Source: JBEEJL01 sp043744215 (GTDB lineage: Bacteria > Pseudomonadota > Gammaproteobacteria > Burkholderiales > JBEEJL01). Taken from it: 33,002 bases of DNA. Below the pieces are notes generated by a model, which worked only from the letters and a program-made list of their open reading frames with translations, searched no databases and was not told the DNA's origin. The stretch spans positions 1 to 33,002 of the forward strand of contig JAYTVC010000003.1 in NCBI GenBank assembly GCA_043744215.1, written 5' to 3'. The position numbers were made by a program, and so were the translations under genes. This document shows, one piece after another, positions 24,869-33,002 of this stretch (positions are counted from its first letter, which is position 1; each line of letters opens with the position of its first letter).

Positions 24869-26134
24869 ATGCTGAAGCAAAGCCTTTTGAGCCTCGCAGC
24901 CTTACTGCACAGCAGCTTTGCATTTTCTACTTCGGAACCGCCGCCTGCGCCCGAGCCCGCCGGCATTAAAGTCGCGCGTACAGTCACGGCGAAAAGTTGC
25001 AACTTTGCCGACGTATCTGAAGTGGTCACCTCGGCAAAAGCAGAAACCAAAGTGCAAATTCCCGCCGGAATTTGCGACTGGGGAACACAATCACTATCGG
25101 TCGGCCCCGGCATTTATCTGAAAGGTGCGGGCAAGCGTGCAACCATTATCAAGCGCACCACACCTATCGATTCAGCCAATCAGGAAAAAAAAGGCAACCC
25201 GCATTATTTGGTCACCATCCATTGTTCGCCCGGTCAGCCGAATAGTTTTTCCGATATCAGCCTGCAAGGTAATGGCGTCGGGCTCGGCGATCCGAAAGAA
25301 AACGATGCAGATCCGCGCGACAACGGGCTGAAATTAAATGGGTGGAAATATGTGGAAGGCAAGTTGACGCCCAGCCCATGCCAGGATTTCCGCGTATTCA
25401 ACGCGCATTTTTTCGGCTTCGGCTTCGCCGCTGTGACAGTCGTTGGCGATCCCCGGCAGACACGCGGCGTAATTTTCAAAAACGATTTTTTAAATAACTA
25501 TTATTACAACGCCCGCATCAAAACGACCATCCTCGGTTACGGCGTGGCCGTCTATGGTGACAACAGTTGGCCCGAACTGGCGCTCGGCACAGCCGATAAT
25601 ATTTTTATCGAAGACAATAATATGTCTGGCAACCGGCATCATGTCGCGTCAAACCAGTCATCGCGCTATGTTTTTCGCCACAACTTTGCCAGCGCCACGC
25701 CCATTACGCGCAATGATGTCAGCGTCGATGCCCACGGCCGCAGCAGCGCTACCACCACCGGTTCGCGCCAGGTTGAAATTTACGGCAACCAACTCGACGC
25801 GGCTATGCCCAAATCAGAGACAGCCCGTGCCGCCATCGGCATTCGTGGCGGCGACGGCGTTATCTTCAACAACACCATCAGCGAAAAATTTCGTTACGGC
25901 ATTGAATTGCAAGTGGAAGGATCGTACAACGGCTTCGGCCGACTAGATTGCAGCAACTCGCCACCGGACCGCATCACGTCACTTTATATTTGGGGCAACA
26001 CCATCAATACGGCCAACCCCGACACCACAGGAATATTTTCCGATTGTCCCGATGTGGTCAAACAGGACCGCGATTATTTCCTCACCAAAAAACCCGGCTA
26101 CACGCCTTACATCTACCCGCACCCACTGCGCTGA
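24869..26134 (+). CDS. Secreted right-handed beta-helix protein
   Basis: 421 aa from the ATG at 24869, which uses AAGGAG lying in the end of yifB; a longer upstream frame has no signal peptide and is rejected. A signal peptide (LLSLAALLHSSFAFS) and a Pro-rich segment precede a parallel beta-helix. Turn-like repeats such as GIYLKGAGKRATIIKRT, VFNAHFFGFGFAAVTVVG, IFIEDNNMSGN, VEIYGNQLDAA and VIFNNTISEKFRYGIELQ show the coil pattern, with cysteines likely in disulfides. Related to polysaccharide-binding or lyase helices; no catalytic site recognised. Probably cotranscribed with yifB (4-bp gap). Confidence 0.7.
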   Translation: MLKQSLLSLAALLHSSFAFSTSEPPPAPEPAGIKVARTVTAKSCNFADVSEVVTSAKAETKVQIPAGICDWGTQSLSVGPGIYLKGAGKRATIIKRTTPIDSANQEKKGNPHYLVTIHCSPGQPNSFSDISLQGNGVGLGDPKENDADPRDNGLKLNGWKYVEGKLTPSPCQDFRVFNAHFFGFGFAAVTVVGDPRQTRGVIFKNDFLNNYYYNARIKTTILGYGVAVYGDNSWPELALGTADNIFIEDNNMSGNRHHVASNQSSRYVFRHNFASATPITRNDVSVDAHGRSSATTTGSRQVEIYGNQLDAAMPKSETARAAIGIRGGDGVIFNNTISEKFRYGIELQVEGSYNGFGRLDCSNSPPDRITSLYIWGNTINTANPDTTGIFSDCPDVVKQDRDYFLTKKPGYTPYIYPHPLR

Positions 26135-26204
26135 TTCGCATTGCTTGCGCAAGCATGATTTTTGCTGCTGATACAATGGCTGCACGCTTTTTCGAATAGC
26201 CGCC

Positions 26205-27416
26205 ATGCCCACCACTCAATCCACCACGCCGCGCTGGCTGCTGGTCATTTGCCTCACCGCGCTTTCTACGCTCGGCCCGTTTGCCATCGACACGTACTTG
26301 CCGTCGTTTCACGCCATCGAAAAAGATTTGAGCGCGACGTCATTCCAATTGCAGCAGACCCTGAGTTTTTTTCTTGCTGCGTCGGCGTTTATGGGCTTGT
26401 TTCACGGCGCGTTGTCCGATTCTTTTGGGCGGCGGCGTGTGGTGCTGATTACGTTGATAATATTTACCGCCGCCTCCATCGGCTGCGCGCTCTCGACCAG
26501 CATCGCGACACTGTTATTTTTCCGCGTCATGCAGGGCTTCTGCTCCGGCGTCGGCATGATCGTCGGCCGCGCGATTATCCGCGATACCCTCGAAGGTGCG
26601 GACGCACAACGGCTCATGTCCACCGTGACCATGATTTTCGGCTTCGCCCCCGCCGTCGCGCCGATCATCGGCGGCTATTTGCATATTCACTTCGGCTGGC
26701 ACTCGGTGTTCTGGTTTATCGCCGCCTTCAGTTTGGCCGTGTGGCTGCTGTGCGCGTTCCATTTGCAAGAGAGTTTGCCGATAGAAAAACGCCAATCGTT
26801 TCATCCCGTGCCGTTGCTGCGCAATTACAAATCGGTGCTGAGAAACAAAAAATTCTTGCTGCTGGCCTTCGCCGGCGCCTGCAATTTTTCGGGGTTTTTT
26901 CTTTACATCGTTTCCGCCCCCGCCGTCGTGTTGAATTTGCTGCGCCTCGGCGAAACCGAATTCGCCTGGCTATTTATTCCCACCATCAGCGGCATGATCA
27001 TCGGCGCATTTATTTCCGGCCGCGTGGCCGGAAAATTTTCCTTCGAAAAATCCATCCGCCTTGGTTACGCCGTGATGGCTGTCGCTATCCTCATCAACCT
27101 CAGCTATAACTATTTCAGCCCACAAATGAACCTGCCTTGGGCCGTGCTGCCGCTGACCATATATAACATCGGCCTGCAATTAGCCTTTCCTGCTATTTCA
27201 TTGATTATATTGGATATTTTTCCCAAGAATCGCGGCATGGTGTCGTCATTGCAAGCGACCATTTCAGTGCTGATGATGAGCATCGTCGCCGCAACGCTGC
27301 CCGTGATTTTATCGACATCAGGATTGCTGATGGCAATGGGCCAAGGCGCGTTGGCGCTGTGTGGATTTATTTCCTGGACGATGTATCGGAGAATTAAGCG
27401 GCTAGAAATAATCTGA
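26205..27416 (+). CDS. MFS transporter of the Bcr/CflA drug-exporter family
   Basis: 403 aa, 12 membrane helices. Bcr/CflA marks: GPFAIDTYLPSF in helix 1, GALSDSFGRRRV (MFS motif A) in the loop between helices 2 and 3, and RVMQGFCSGVGMIVGRAIIRD in helix 4. Such proton-driven exporters move bicyclomycin, sulfonamides, chloramphenicol or cysteine; the real substrate is unknown. It starts 70 bp after the beta-helix gene, with a possible TACAAT at 26172; no clear ribosome site. Confidence 0.9.
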   Translation: MPTTQSTTPRWLLVICLTALSTLGPFAIDTYLPSFHAIEKDLSATSFQLQQTLSFFLAASAFMGLFHGALSDSFGRRRVVLITLIIFTAASIGCALSTSIATLLFFRVMQGFCSGVGMIVGRAIIRDTLEGADAQRLMSTVTMIFGFAPAVAPIIGGYLHIHFGWHSVFWFIAAFSLAVWLLCAFHLQESLPIEKRQSFHPVPLLRNYKSVLRNKKFLLLAFAGACNFSGFFLYIVSAPAVVLNLLRLGETEFAWLFIPTISGMIIGAFISGRVAGKFSFEKSIRLGYAVMAVAILINLSYNYFSPQMNLPWAVLPLTIYNIGLQLAFPAISLIILDIFPKNRGMVSSLQATISVLMMSIVAATLPVILSTSGLLMAMGQGALALCGFISWTMYRRIKRLEII

Positions 27417-27480
27417 GCCTTCAAATGAGAGGCATACTTTTATTTATTGAAATATAACCATCAACAGGGGAGAAAATAAA

Positions 27481-27713
27481 ATGTGGAAAAAAACTATCGG
27501 GATTTTAATTGCGTTCTCCTTCACTGGTTGCGGAGGCGGAGGTAACAGTGAAAACAGAGCCCCCCTTTTGTCTCTAACTTTAGCTCCCGTTAAGGTTGAA
27601 ACAAAACTCTTGCAAGGTCTATCCAAACAAATTTTTGTGAGTGCAACTGTTCAGGGAAAAGTTTCTGGAGTAGTAAACGTGATTATCGTTGACGATGCGG
27701 GCGTTCTGAAGGG
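27481..27713 (+). pseudogene. Lipoprotein gene truncated by an IS3-family element
   Basis: About 77 native codons remain: signal with lipobox FTGC, GGGGNSENR linker, then a strand-rich stretch LLSLTLAPVKVETKLLQGLSKQIFVSATVQGKVSGVVNVIIVDDAG. From 27714 the frame reads the insertion-sequence end and stops at 27756. GGGGAG precedes the ATG. The DNA beyond the IS does not clearly resume the gene, so 3' sequence has probably been lost or decayed. Confidence 0.75.
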
Positions 27714-27744
27714 TGGGCTTCCCCCGGTAGTACGGACACATTCT

Positions 27745-28605
27745 TTAGGCGCTTAGTAAATTCTCGAACTGCACTGGGCTGAAATAGCCGATTGTTGAAT
27801 GCATGCGCTTTGGATTATAGAACCGTTCAATGTAATCAAAGACATCTGCTCGAAGCTCGTCTCGGGTGCGATATATCTTTCTGCTCAAACGTTCAGTCTT
27901 CAAGGTCAAGAAGAAACTCTCCATCGCAGCGTTGTCCCAACAATTTCCACGGCGGCTCATGCTGCAAATGATGCCATGTGACTCGAGCAGCTTCTGGAAG
28001 TCTTCACTGGTATATTGCGCGCCTTGGTCGGAGTGATGCATGACCGCTTTCGGTCGACCCCGCCTAAAAATCGCCATCAGCAAAGCGTCCATGACCAGCT
28101 CGGCCGTCATGGTCTGTTGCATGGACCAGCCAACAACGCGCCTCGAATACAGGTCAAGCACCACCGCTACGAAGAGCCATCCTTCGCTTGTCCAGACGTA
28201 AGTGAAATCGGCGGCCCATTTCTGGTTGGGCGCGTCTGCCTCGAACTGCCGGTCCAGAATATTCGGTGCTACCGAATGCACCACTGACAAATGCTGCCCA
28301 GGCATGCGTCGACGCTTGTGACGCGCCTTGATTCCTGCAAGCTGCATCAGGCGAGCGACCCGATTCTCTGAACAGACCGCGCCACCATGCCGCAAGGCTC
28401 GCACAATGCGCGGCGAACCATACGTCCGGTCACTGGTGGCGAAGCTGTTGCGGATGCATTCAAGCAGGCGGACATTCGCTTGCTGCCTCGGGCTTTGTGG
28501 ACGCTCAAACCAGTCATAAAATCCGCTGGTAGACACCCCCAGCACGCGGCACATCGTGCGGGTGGGCCAAACGTTACGGTGACGCGCGATGAAACCGTAC
28601 TTCAC
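27745..28605 (-). CDS. IS3-family transposase OrfB (DDE integrase)
   Basis: 286 aa. HTH_21-type start (SFATSDRTYGSPRIVRALR), rve core with catalytic acids in WAADFTYV, HHSDQGAQYTS and DNAAMESFF(Glu), then the typical RTRDELRADVFDYIERFYNPKRMHSTIGY ending. It is normally made as an OrfAB fusion by -1 frameshifting; it also has a GTG overlapping the orfA stop (GTGA). Confidence 0.95.
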   Translation of the reverse strand: MKYGFIARHRNVWPTRTMCRVLGVSTSGFYDWFERPQSPRQQANVRLLECIRNSFATSDRTYGSPRIVRALRHGGAVCSENRVARLMQLAGIKARHKRRRMPGQHLSVVHSVAPNILDRQFEADAPNQKWAADFTYVWTSEGWLFVAVVLDLYSRRVVGWSMQQTMTAELVMDALLMAIFRRGRPKAVMHHSDQGAQYTSEDFQKLLESHGIICSMSRRGNCWDNAAMESFFLTLKTERLSRKIYRTRDELRADVFDYIERFYNPKRMHSTIGYFSPVQFENLLSA

Positions 28606-28895
28606 TTGGGGTCGGCAGCGAAGTAGCCGAGCGCCTTTTTTAAGATATCGCGCTCCGTCTTGACCTTCGCAAGTTCGCGGCGCATACGCTCAAATTCCTG
28701 CACCGAGATGCCATCGCCTTTGCTGTTGCGTGGAAGCGATGCGGCGACCCCTTCTTCCTCTCGGACCCATCTGCCAAGCAGATTTGGTCCCACCCCAAGG
28801 TCTCGGGCAATGGCGGCCTTGCTGGCACCCGGTTGACGAACGAGTTTTACTGCCTCGCGCTTGAATTCATCTGAAAACGTCCTTCGTTGTTGCAT
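28602..28895 (-). CDS. IS3-family OrfA
   Basis: 97 aa. HTH_Tnp_1 domain (RRTFSDEFKREAVKLVRQPG, AIARDLGVGPNLLGRWVREE) and a leucine-zipper helix (EFERMRRELAKVKTERDILKKALGYF) for dimerisation. It binds the IS ends and regulates transposition. Confidence 0.95.
   Translation of the reverse strand: MQQRRTFSDEFKREAVKLVRQPGASKAAIARDLGVGPNLLGRWVREEEGVAASLPRNSKGDGISVQEFERMRRELAKVKTERDILKKALGYFAADPK
28635..28641 (-). other. Programmed -1 frameshift heptamer A AAA AAG
   Basis: In the orfA frame the codons are TTA AAA AAG, so the A-AAA-AAG slippery site is in phase. A -1 shift continues without a stop through GTG AAG TAC into orfB, giving the OrfAB transposase as in other IS3 elements. Confidence 0.8.
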
Positions 28896-29074
28896 GTAAT
28901 ACCTCCGATAGTTGGATGATACCTATCGAATGTGTCCGTACTACCGGGGGAAGCCCACTTTACATTCACAGCGATAGTGCTTTAGCGGCTGTAAATTTGC
29001 ACTAGACCATGCATGGCTGATCAGACGCGCTGCGGAAGGACATTGCAATTCCGGTGAACTCTTGCGTAGGAAAA

Positions 29075-30397
29075 TTACGTAGCCTGGCTACAATTCGTCT
29101 CCCGCGTAAAAAATATCAGTAACAACGACAAACACGCCCAACCCAGCATCAGCATAAACCCGTACTGATACGCCGCTTCATCATAAACGCGCACGCCGTC
29201 TTTCAAGGTGCCGTGCCAATTATTATCCAGCAGCCAGCCGACGAGAGGCTGCAACAGCATTGGCCCCATCATTACGCCCATGTTGCACACGCCGGAGGCG
29301 GTGCCGCCCAATTGCGCGGGCACGGATTCTTTGGCGAAGGCGAAGCCGATGATCATCATGCCGCTGAAAAATCCGGTGACGAGCAATATCGACAGCATTG
29401 CGGCAACGGAAAGTTGTGGCAGAAATATCACGGCGGCCCAGCCGGAAACGATCATCACGCAACTGAGAATATAGAGCGGTTTGCGGCGGCCGATTTTTTG
29501 CGACCATGAGCCGAGCATGGGTCCGCCGATGGCCCAGGCGATCATCATGGCCGAGGTAATCAGCGCGGCCTGATTGGTGGTCAAACCTTTGTGCGACACC
29601 ATGTAGGGCACGCCCCATAATCCGGCGAAGGTGATCATCGAGCCCGCCGCGCCGCCGGGAATCCAGAATAACAGCCAGGTGTTGCGGTAAGACAGCACGC
29701 GCTTCAACCCTGCGAGCGCAGAAATTTTTTGTGCGCCCGTTGTGTGTGCGTGCGAAAAATAACTCGCATAATTTTTTTCTGCCGGATCGTCGCGCACCAG
29801 CCACCACGTCGCGACGGCGAGTAATGCAGTGAACACGGCGCTCGCTTCCATGACATGCCGCCAGCCGAAGGCCGTCGCCATTTCGCGCAGGGGCACGCCG
29901 GCGAATACCGCACCGGTGATGCCCGTCGCTAACGCCATGCCGCTCGCCAGCGCAAACAATTTTGTGGGCAACCAATGGCTGGCGATTTTCATCATCCCGA
30001 CAAAGGCGACGCCACAGGATGCGCCGATGAGCAATCTTCCAAAATTAGCGACAGCTACAGTGGGTGCCAATGCAAAAACTAAAGTGCCGATGGCGGTGAT
30101 CGCCGCGCCGGCCGTCAGCAACCGTCGCGGTCCCCAACGGTCGGCGAGAATACCGGTGGGAATTTGCACGGCGACATAACTGTAAAAATAAAATGCCGAC
30201 AAATTACCCAATGCGGCGGCACCAAGGCCGAAGTCGGTCATCAGTTCTTTGGTGAGCACGGCAGGCGTCACGCGCTGAAAAAACGCGATGAGATAGAGCA
30301 AGGCACCAAGGCCCCACACGGTCCAGGCGAGTGACAACGGCGGGTAATTTTTTGTGGCGGGCTCTATCGACGGTTTAAGGGAATTTACGGTATCCAA
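29075..30397 (-). CDS. MFS transporter, unknown substrate
   Basis: 440 aa, 12 helices, TTG start with GAGA upstream; the next ATG lies inside helix 2, so TTG is preferred. Family marks: AFFQRVTPAVLTKELM, IPTGILADRWGPRRLL (motif A), and a second-half motif A-like GGPMLGSWSQKIGRRKPLY. The overall look fits the ACS/OPA-like part of MFS (organic anion or sugar-phosphate transport); the substrate is open. It is divergent from the Er-VIT1-like iron exporter with 101 bp between them. Confidence 0.85.
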   Translation of the reverse strand: MDTVNSLKPSIEPATKNYPPLSLAWTVWGLGALLYLIAFFQRVTPAVLTKELMTDFGLGAAALGNLSAFYFYSYVAVQIPTGILADRWGPRRLLTAGAAITAIGTLVFALAPTVAVANFGRLLIGASCGVAFVGMMKIASHWLPTKLFALASGMALATGITGAVFAGVPLREMATAFGWRHVMEASAVFTALLAVATWWLVRDDPAEKNYASYFSHAHTTGAQKISALAGLKRVLSYRNTWLLFWIPGGAAGSMITFAGLWGVPYMVSHKGLTTNQAALITSAMMIAWAIGGPMLGSWSQKIGRRKPLYILSCVMIVSGWAAVIFLPQLSVAAMLSILLVTGFFSGMMIIGFAFAKESVPAQLGGTASGVCNMGVMMGPMLLQPLVGWLLDNNWHGTLKDGVRVYDEAAYQYGFMLMLGWACLSLLLIFFTRETNCSQAT

Positions 30398-30413
30398 AAT
30401 GATTCTCGTTCAA
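30395..30413 (-). promoter_or_regulatory. Weak Fur-like site at the MFS start codon
   Basis: TTGAACGAGAATCATTTTG on the minus strand matches the 19-bp Fur consensus at 12 positions, with the typical GAGAATCATT core. It overlaps the TTG start of the MFS gene and lies in the gap to the iron exporter. Confidence 0.35.
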
Positions 30414-30498
30414 TGACTACATTTATTTTACGGGAAATGCGCGACGCGCGGCATTGGTTTTGCGACAATGGTCATATAAATTTCAAAGGCGATATCCC

Positions 30499-31548
30499 AT
30501 GAGCGAAATGCATAGCTGGGCGGAAGAAAAATCTTCCGCGTTTTTGTACCGCGTCGTTGCCCAGGCGGAGAAAGGCACCACACGCGAAGCCTTGTTTAAT
30601 GAGCTGGCAGGGATGGCAGAACATCAGGCGGCCATTTGGGAGCGCAAGGCGCGCACCAATAATATCGCTTTGCCCGATCCGTTTATTCCCGATGGTCGCA
30701 CGCGCTTGGTGGCGTGGCTGGTGAAAAAATTCGGCGTGAAATCCATGCAACCGATTCTTACTGCGATGAAAGTGCGCGGCATGTCGCTTTACGCCAAATT
30801 GCCCCAAGGCCACGCATTGCCGACAGAAATTTCGCAAGTGGGCCAGCGCCATAAATCTGCCAGCAGCGGCGGCAATTTGCGCGCGGCGGTGTTCGGCGTG
30901 AATGATGGGCTGGTGTCGAATGCGAGTTTGATTCTCGGTGTGGCGGGCGCGGCGGCGGCACCGCAGATCATCGTGCTCACAGCCATTGCCGGCATGATTG
31001 CGGGCGCATTTGCGATGGCGTCAGGCGAGTATGTGTCAGTGCGCTCGCAACGGGAAATGTATGAATACCAGATCGGCCTCGAAGCCGAAGAGTTGGACGA
31101 ATACCCGGAGGAAGAAGCGGCAGAACTGGCGCTGATTTACGCAGCGCGCGGTATGTCGAAAGACGATGCCCAAAAACTTGCGGCTCATTTAATCGCTGAT
31201 CCGAAACGCGCACTGGAAACCTTGACACGAGAAGAATTGGGTTTGAATCCCGATGAGCTCGGCTCGCCTTGGGGCGCAGCGCTGTCATCGTTTTTTTCCT
31301 TTGCCCTTGGCGCGCTGGTGCCGCTGTTGCCATTTTTGTTGGCGAACTTTTTCGACATCAACAATCGCACCAGTATGTTGATTGCCATTACACTCACCGC
31401 GTTTTCGTTGTTCGGTGTGGGGGCAACGCTAAGTTTGTTCACCGGCAAAGGCGCGTGGCGTGGCGGTTTGCGCATGCTGCTTATCGGCGGCGGCGCAGGC
31501 GCGATGTCGTATTTGATCGGCAAAATAATGGGCGTAAGCTTATCATAA
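30499..31548 (+). CDS. VIT1/CCC1-family iron exporter with N-terminal ferritin-like segment
   Basis: 349 aa from the ATG with AAAGGCG upstream. Residues about 1-125 form a helical, rubrerythrin-like part (SSAFLYRVVAQAEKG, FNELAGMAEHQAAIWE) before the VIT domain, which begins AVFGVNDGLVSNASLILGVAGA and keeps the two-pair membrane helices with a charged cytosolic insert (EYVSVRSQREMYEYQIGLEAEELDEYPEEEAAELA). This is the Er-VIT1/MbfA layout; MbfA exports ferrous iron and protects against iron and peroxide stress (established in rhizobia). Only one clear ExxH metal pair is visible in the N-terminal part, so di-iron binding is uncertain. Confidence 0.8.
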   Translation: MSEMHSWAEEKSSAFLYRVVAQAEKGTTREALFNELAGMAEHQAAIWERKARTNNIALPDPFIPDGRTRLVAWLVKKFGVKSMQPILTAMKVRGMSLYAKLPQGHALPTEISQVGQRHKSASSGGNLRAAVFGVNDGLVSNASLILGVAGAAAAPQIIVLTAIAGMIAGAFAMASGEYVSVRSQREMYEYQIGLEAEELDEYPEEEAAELALIYAARGMSKDDAQKLAAHLIADPKRALETLTREELGLNPDELGSPWGAALSSFFSFALGALVPLLPFLLANFFDINNRTSMLIAITLTAFSLFGVGATLSLFTGKGAWRGGLRMLLIGGGAGAMSYLIGKIMGVSLS

Positions 31549-31575
31549 ATTATTCATTATAATCAATTAGTTACA
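31547..31575 (+). promoter_or_regulatory. Dispersed AT-rich motif with IHF consensus, copy 5
   Basis: ATTCATTATAATCAA-TTAG-TTACA lies 17-45 bp upstream of rarD, same strand. The IHF core (31561-31573) is exact; TATAAT at 31558-31563 could equally be a -10 box giving a leader of about 22 nt with the rarD ribosome site. Confidence 0.5.
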
Positions 31576-31591
31576 TAAAATCAGGAGTTGC

Positions 31592-32473
31592 ATGAATCGA
31601 GGCATTATTTACGCTGCCAGCGCTTATGTCATTTGGGGTTTGCTGACTATTTTTTGGAAGTTATTGCAACAGGTGCCCGCGCTACAATTGATTTGTCATC
31701 GCATCGTGTGGTCGTTTCTTACTTTGATCGCGGTGATTTTGCTGCAACAACAGTGGCGCACATTTACCCAAGCCATTTTTAATTGGCGGATGCTGCGCAT
31801 TTACGCTGCCGCCGCCGTGCTCATTACCACCAACTGGCTGATGTTTGTGTGGGGCGTTAATTCCGGTTATGTAGTCGAAACCAGCCTCGGTTATTTCATC
31901 AACCCGCTGGTGAGCGTGTTACTCGGCGTCGTGTTTCTGCGTGAGCGATTGCGGCGCGGGCAATGGCTGGCCGTTAGCGTTGCCGCAACTGGCGTGTTGT
32001 ATTTGGCTTTTTCTTACGGGGCAATTCCGTGGATTGCGCTGACGCTGGCCTTTTCGTTCGCGCTTTACGGCTTGATTAAAAAACAGGCGCGCCTCGGCTC
32101 ATTGCACGGGCTGGCGCTGGAAACAGGCATTGTGTTTCTGCCCGCACTGATTTATTTGCTCTACGCGGAAAAAATCGGCATCGGCGCTTTTCCCCATCTC
32201 GCATTACAAGGCAATCTCATGCTGCTGGCCACGGGGATCATTACCGTGACACCGCTGTTGTTGTTTGCATCCGCCACGCAACGGATTTCGCTTTTTCTTA
32301 TTGGTATTTTGCAATATATCGCACCGACCATTGGGTTTTTTCTCGGCCTGCTGGTCTATCACGAGACTGTAACACCCCACCAATGGCTCGGCTTCGGTTT
32401 GGTATGGGTGGCGCTGGCGATTTTTACCATTGAAGGTTACTGGCGGCATCAACGCAGCCAAGCCCGCGCATGA
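31592..32473 (+). CDS. rarD: RarD family (EamA) transporter
   Basis: 293 aa, 10 membrane helices. RarD-type start MNRGIIYAASAYVIWGLLTIFWKLL, then CHRIVWSF, TTNWLMFVWGVNSGYVVETSLGYFINPLVSVLLG and ISLFLIGILQYIAPTIGFFLGLLVYHE, all typical of the chloramphenicol-sensitivity protein group. The substrate is unknown. CAGGAG precedes the ATG; the AT-rich motif with TATAAT lies just upstream. Confidence 0.93.
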   Translation: MNRGIIYAASAYVIWGLLTIFWKLLQQVPALQLICHRIVWSFLTLIAVILLQQQWRTFTQAIFNWRMLRIYAAAAVLITTNWLMFVWGVNSGYVVETSLGYFINPLVSVLLGVVFLRERLRRGQWLAVSVAATGVLYLAFSYGAIPWIALTLAFSFALYGLIKKQARLGSLHGLALETGIVFLPALIYLLYAEKIGIGAFPHLALQGNLMLLATGIITVTPLLLFASATQRISLFLIGILQYIAPTIGFFLGLLVYHETVTPHQWLGFGLVWVALAIFTIEGYWRHQRSQARA

Positions 32474-32521
32474 TAAAATTACGCTTATTGATTAAGTTAC
32501 ATTTTTTCGAGCATACATACC

Positions 32522-33002
32522 ATGCAATCCAACCGCACCCCGCTGCTTGATTCCCTGCTCAAACAACGCATCCTGATTCTGGATGGTGCCATGGGCACGA
32601 TGATCCAGCGCTACCAACTCGACGAAGCCGCCTATCGCGGTGAGCGCTTCAAGGATTTCCCCCACGACGTGAAGGGTAACAACGATTTGCTGACACTCAC
32701 GCGGCCGCAGGTCATTCGCGAAATCCACACGCAGTATCTTGAGGCGGGTGCGGACATTCTCGAAACCAATACGTTTAATTCCACTTCCGTGGCCATGGCC
32801 GATTACCACATGGAAGAATTGGTATATGAATTGAATTTCGAAGCGGCGAAACTCGCGCGCGGTTTATGTGATGCATTTACAAAACAAAATCCCGACAAGC
32901 CGCGCTTCGTTGCCGGCGTGCTCGGGCCGACGAGCAAAACCGCTTCCATCTCGCCCGACGTAAATGACCCCGGCTTTCGCAATGTCAGTTTCGATGCGCT
33001 GG
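32522..33002 (+). CDS. metH: Cobalamin-dependent methionine synthase, N-terminal part
   Basis: About 160 codons, cut by the window end. The homocysteine-binding domain starts RILILDGAMGTMIQRYQLDE, NNDLLTLTRPQVIREIH, EAGADILETNTFNSTSVAMADY and GVLGPTSKTASISPDVNDPGF; the zinc cysteines would lie beyond the window. MetH transfers the methyl group of methyl-tetrahydrofolate to homocysteine via B12. Only 48 bp separate it from rarD, with no B12 or SAM riboswitch visible and no clear ribosome site. Confidence 0.97.
   Translation, partial: MQSNRTPLLDSLLKQRILILDGAMGTMIQRYQLDEAAYRGERFKDFPHDVKGNNDLLTLTRPQVIREIHTQYLEAGADILETNTFNSTSVAMADYHMEELVYELNFEAAKLARGLCDAFTKQNPDKPRFVAGVLGPTSKTASISPDVNDPGFRNVSFDAL

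Larger units (their letters stand above)
27714..28957. mobile_element. IS3-family insertion sequence, 1,244 bp
   Basis: The ends TGGGCTTCCCCCGGTAGT... (27714-27743) and its exact 30-bp reverse complement (28928-28957) begin TG and end CA as in IS3 elements, and both lie outside orfA and orfB on the minus strand. The right end is followed by CTTTAC and the left preceded by GAAGGG; no target duplication is seen. The element appears intact and possibly active. Confidence 0.92.

Noticed and set aside
26142..26155. TGCTTGCGCAAGCA palindrome between the beta-helix and MFS genes as terminator or operator
   Set aside because: No loop, so a poor hairpin, and only a short T run; 14-bp palindromes of this kind occur by chance.
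32481..32506. TTATTGATTAAGTTACA before metH as a sixth full copy of the dispersed motif
   Set aside because: It shares GTTACA but lacks the AATCAA core, so it does not meet the IHF consensus.
32474..32521. B12 or SAM riboswitch before metH
   Set aside because: Only 48 bp separate rarD and metH, too short for either riboswitch, and no conserved box is visible.

Overview
The window looks like a chromosomal segment of a free-living betaproteobacterium of about 50-55% G+C (estimated by eye). Two gene neighbourhoods suggest this: yqgE-ruvX-pyrR-pyrB-pyrC', and porin-glnK-amtB lying divergent from ubiK-yifB. Single genes agree with it (OpdA, class I photolyase, an Er-VIT1-type iron exporter, MetH). 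The exact genus is not resolved. Most of the window is housekeeping; no complete phage, CRISPR array, tRNA or rRNA was seen.

Layout. 1-1907: a LytS-type histidine kinase whose response-regulator partner is cut off after about 12 conserved codons at a dispersed repeat; a 75-aa membrane protein precedes the kinase. 2036-5660: a sodium:solute symporter with its terminator, an ABM-domain protein, a thioredoxin-like lipoprotein, a VOC protein, and several palindromic dispersed repeats. 5661-8238: an accessory-looking stretch of small genes: a coiled-coil protein and a ribbon-helix-helix protein with a 19-bp palindrome upstream, a secreted fasciclin protein, a small Cys-rich membrane protein, a decayed 3' end of an exonuclease III-like gene, and a brnTA toxin-antitoxin locus whose toxin carries a nonsense codon and a frameshift near its start. 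8284-15762: xth, a DUF4124/glutaredoxin-like protein, oligopeptidase A, and the operon yqgE-ruvX-pyrR-pyrB-pyrC', in which PyrC' lacks the metal-binding HxH and is probably the non-catalytic ATCase partner. 15787-17208: photolyase. 17322-19088: a surface lipoprotein with about 40 Thr-Pro repeats, followed by 630 bp without a gene. 19719-22892: a nitrogen operon (porin, PII, ammonium channel) with a readable sigma-54 promoter, a perfect IHF consensus and an NtrC-like enhancer, placed as in classical Ntr promoters. 22952-27416: ubiK, yifB (comM), a secreted beta-helix protein and a Bcr/CflA-type MFS exporter. 27481-28957: an IS3-family element that has truncated a small lipoprotein gene. 29075-33002: an MFS transporter divergent from an Er-VIT1-like iron exporter, with a weak Fur-like site between them, then rarD and the start of metH.

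The most unusual signal is a short dispersed sequence, roughly ATTCAATATAATCAA-N4-TTACA. It occurs in at least five intergenic spaces and contains both a TATAAT and the IHF consensus WATCAANNNNTTR. One copy sits exactly where IHF should bind in the sigma-54 promoter. I found no convincing new multi-gene system. The least explained items are this motif family, the RHH/coiled-coil pair with its palindrome, and the decayed brnT next to the exonuclease relic.
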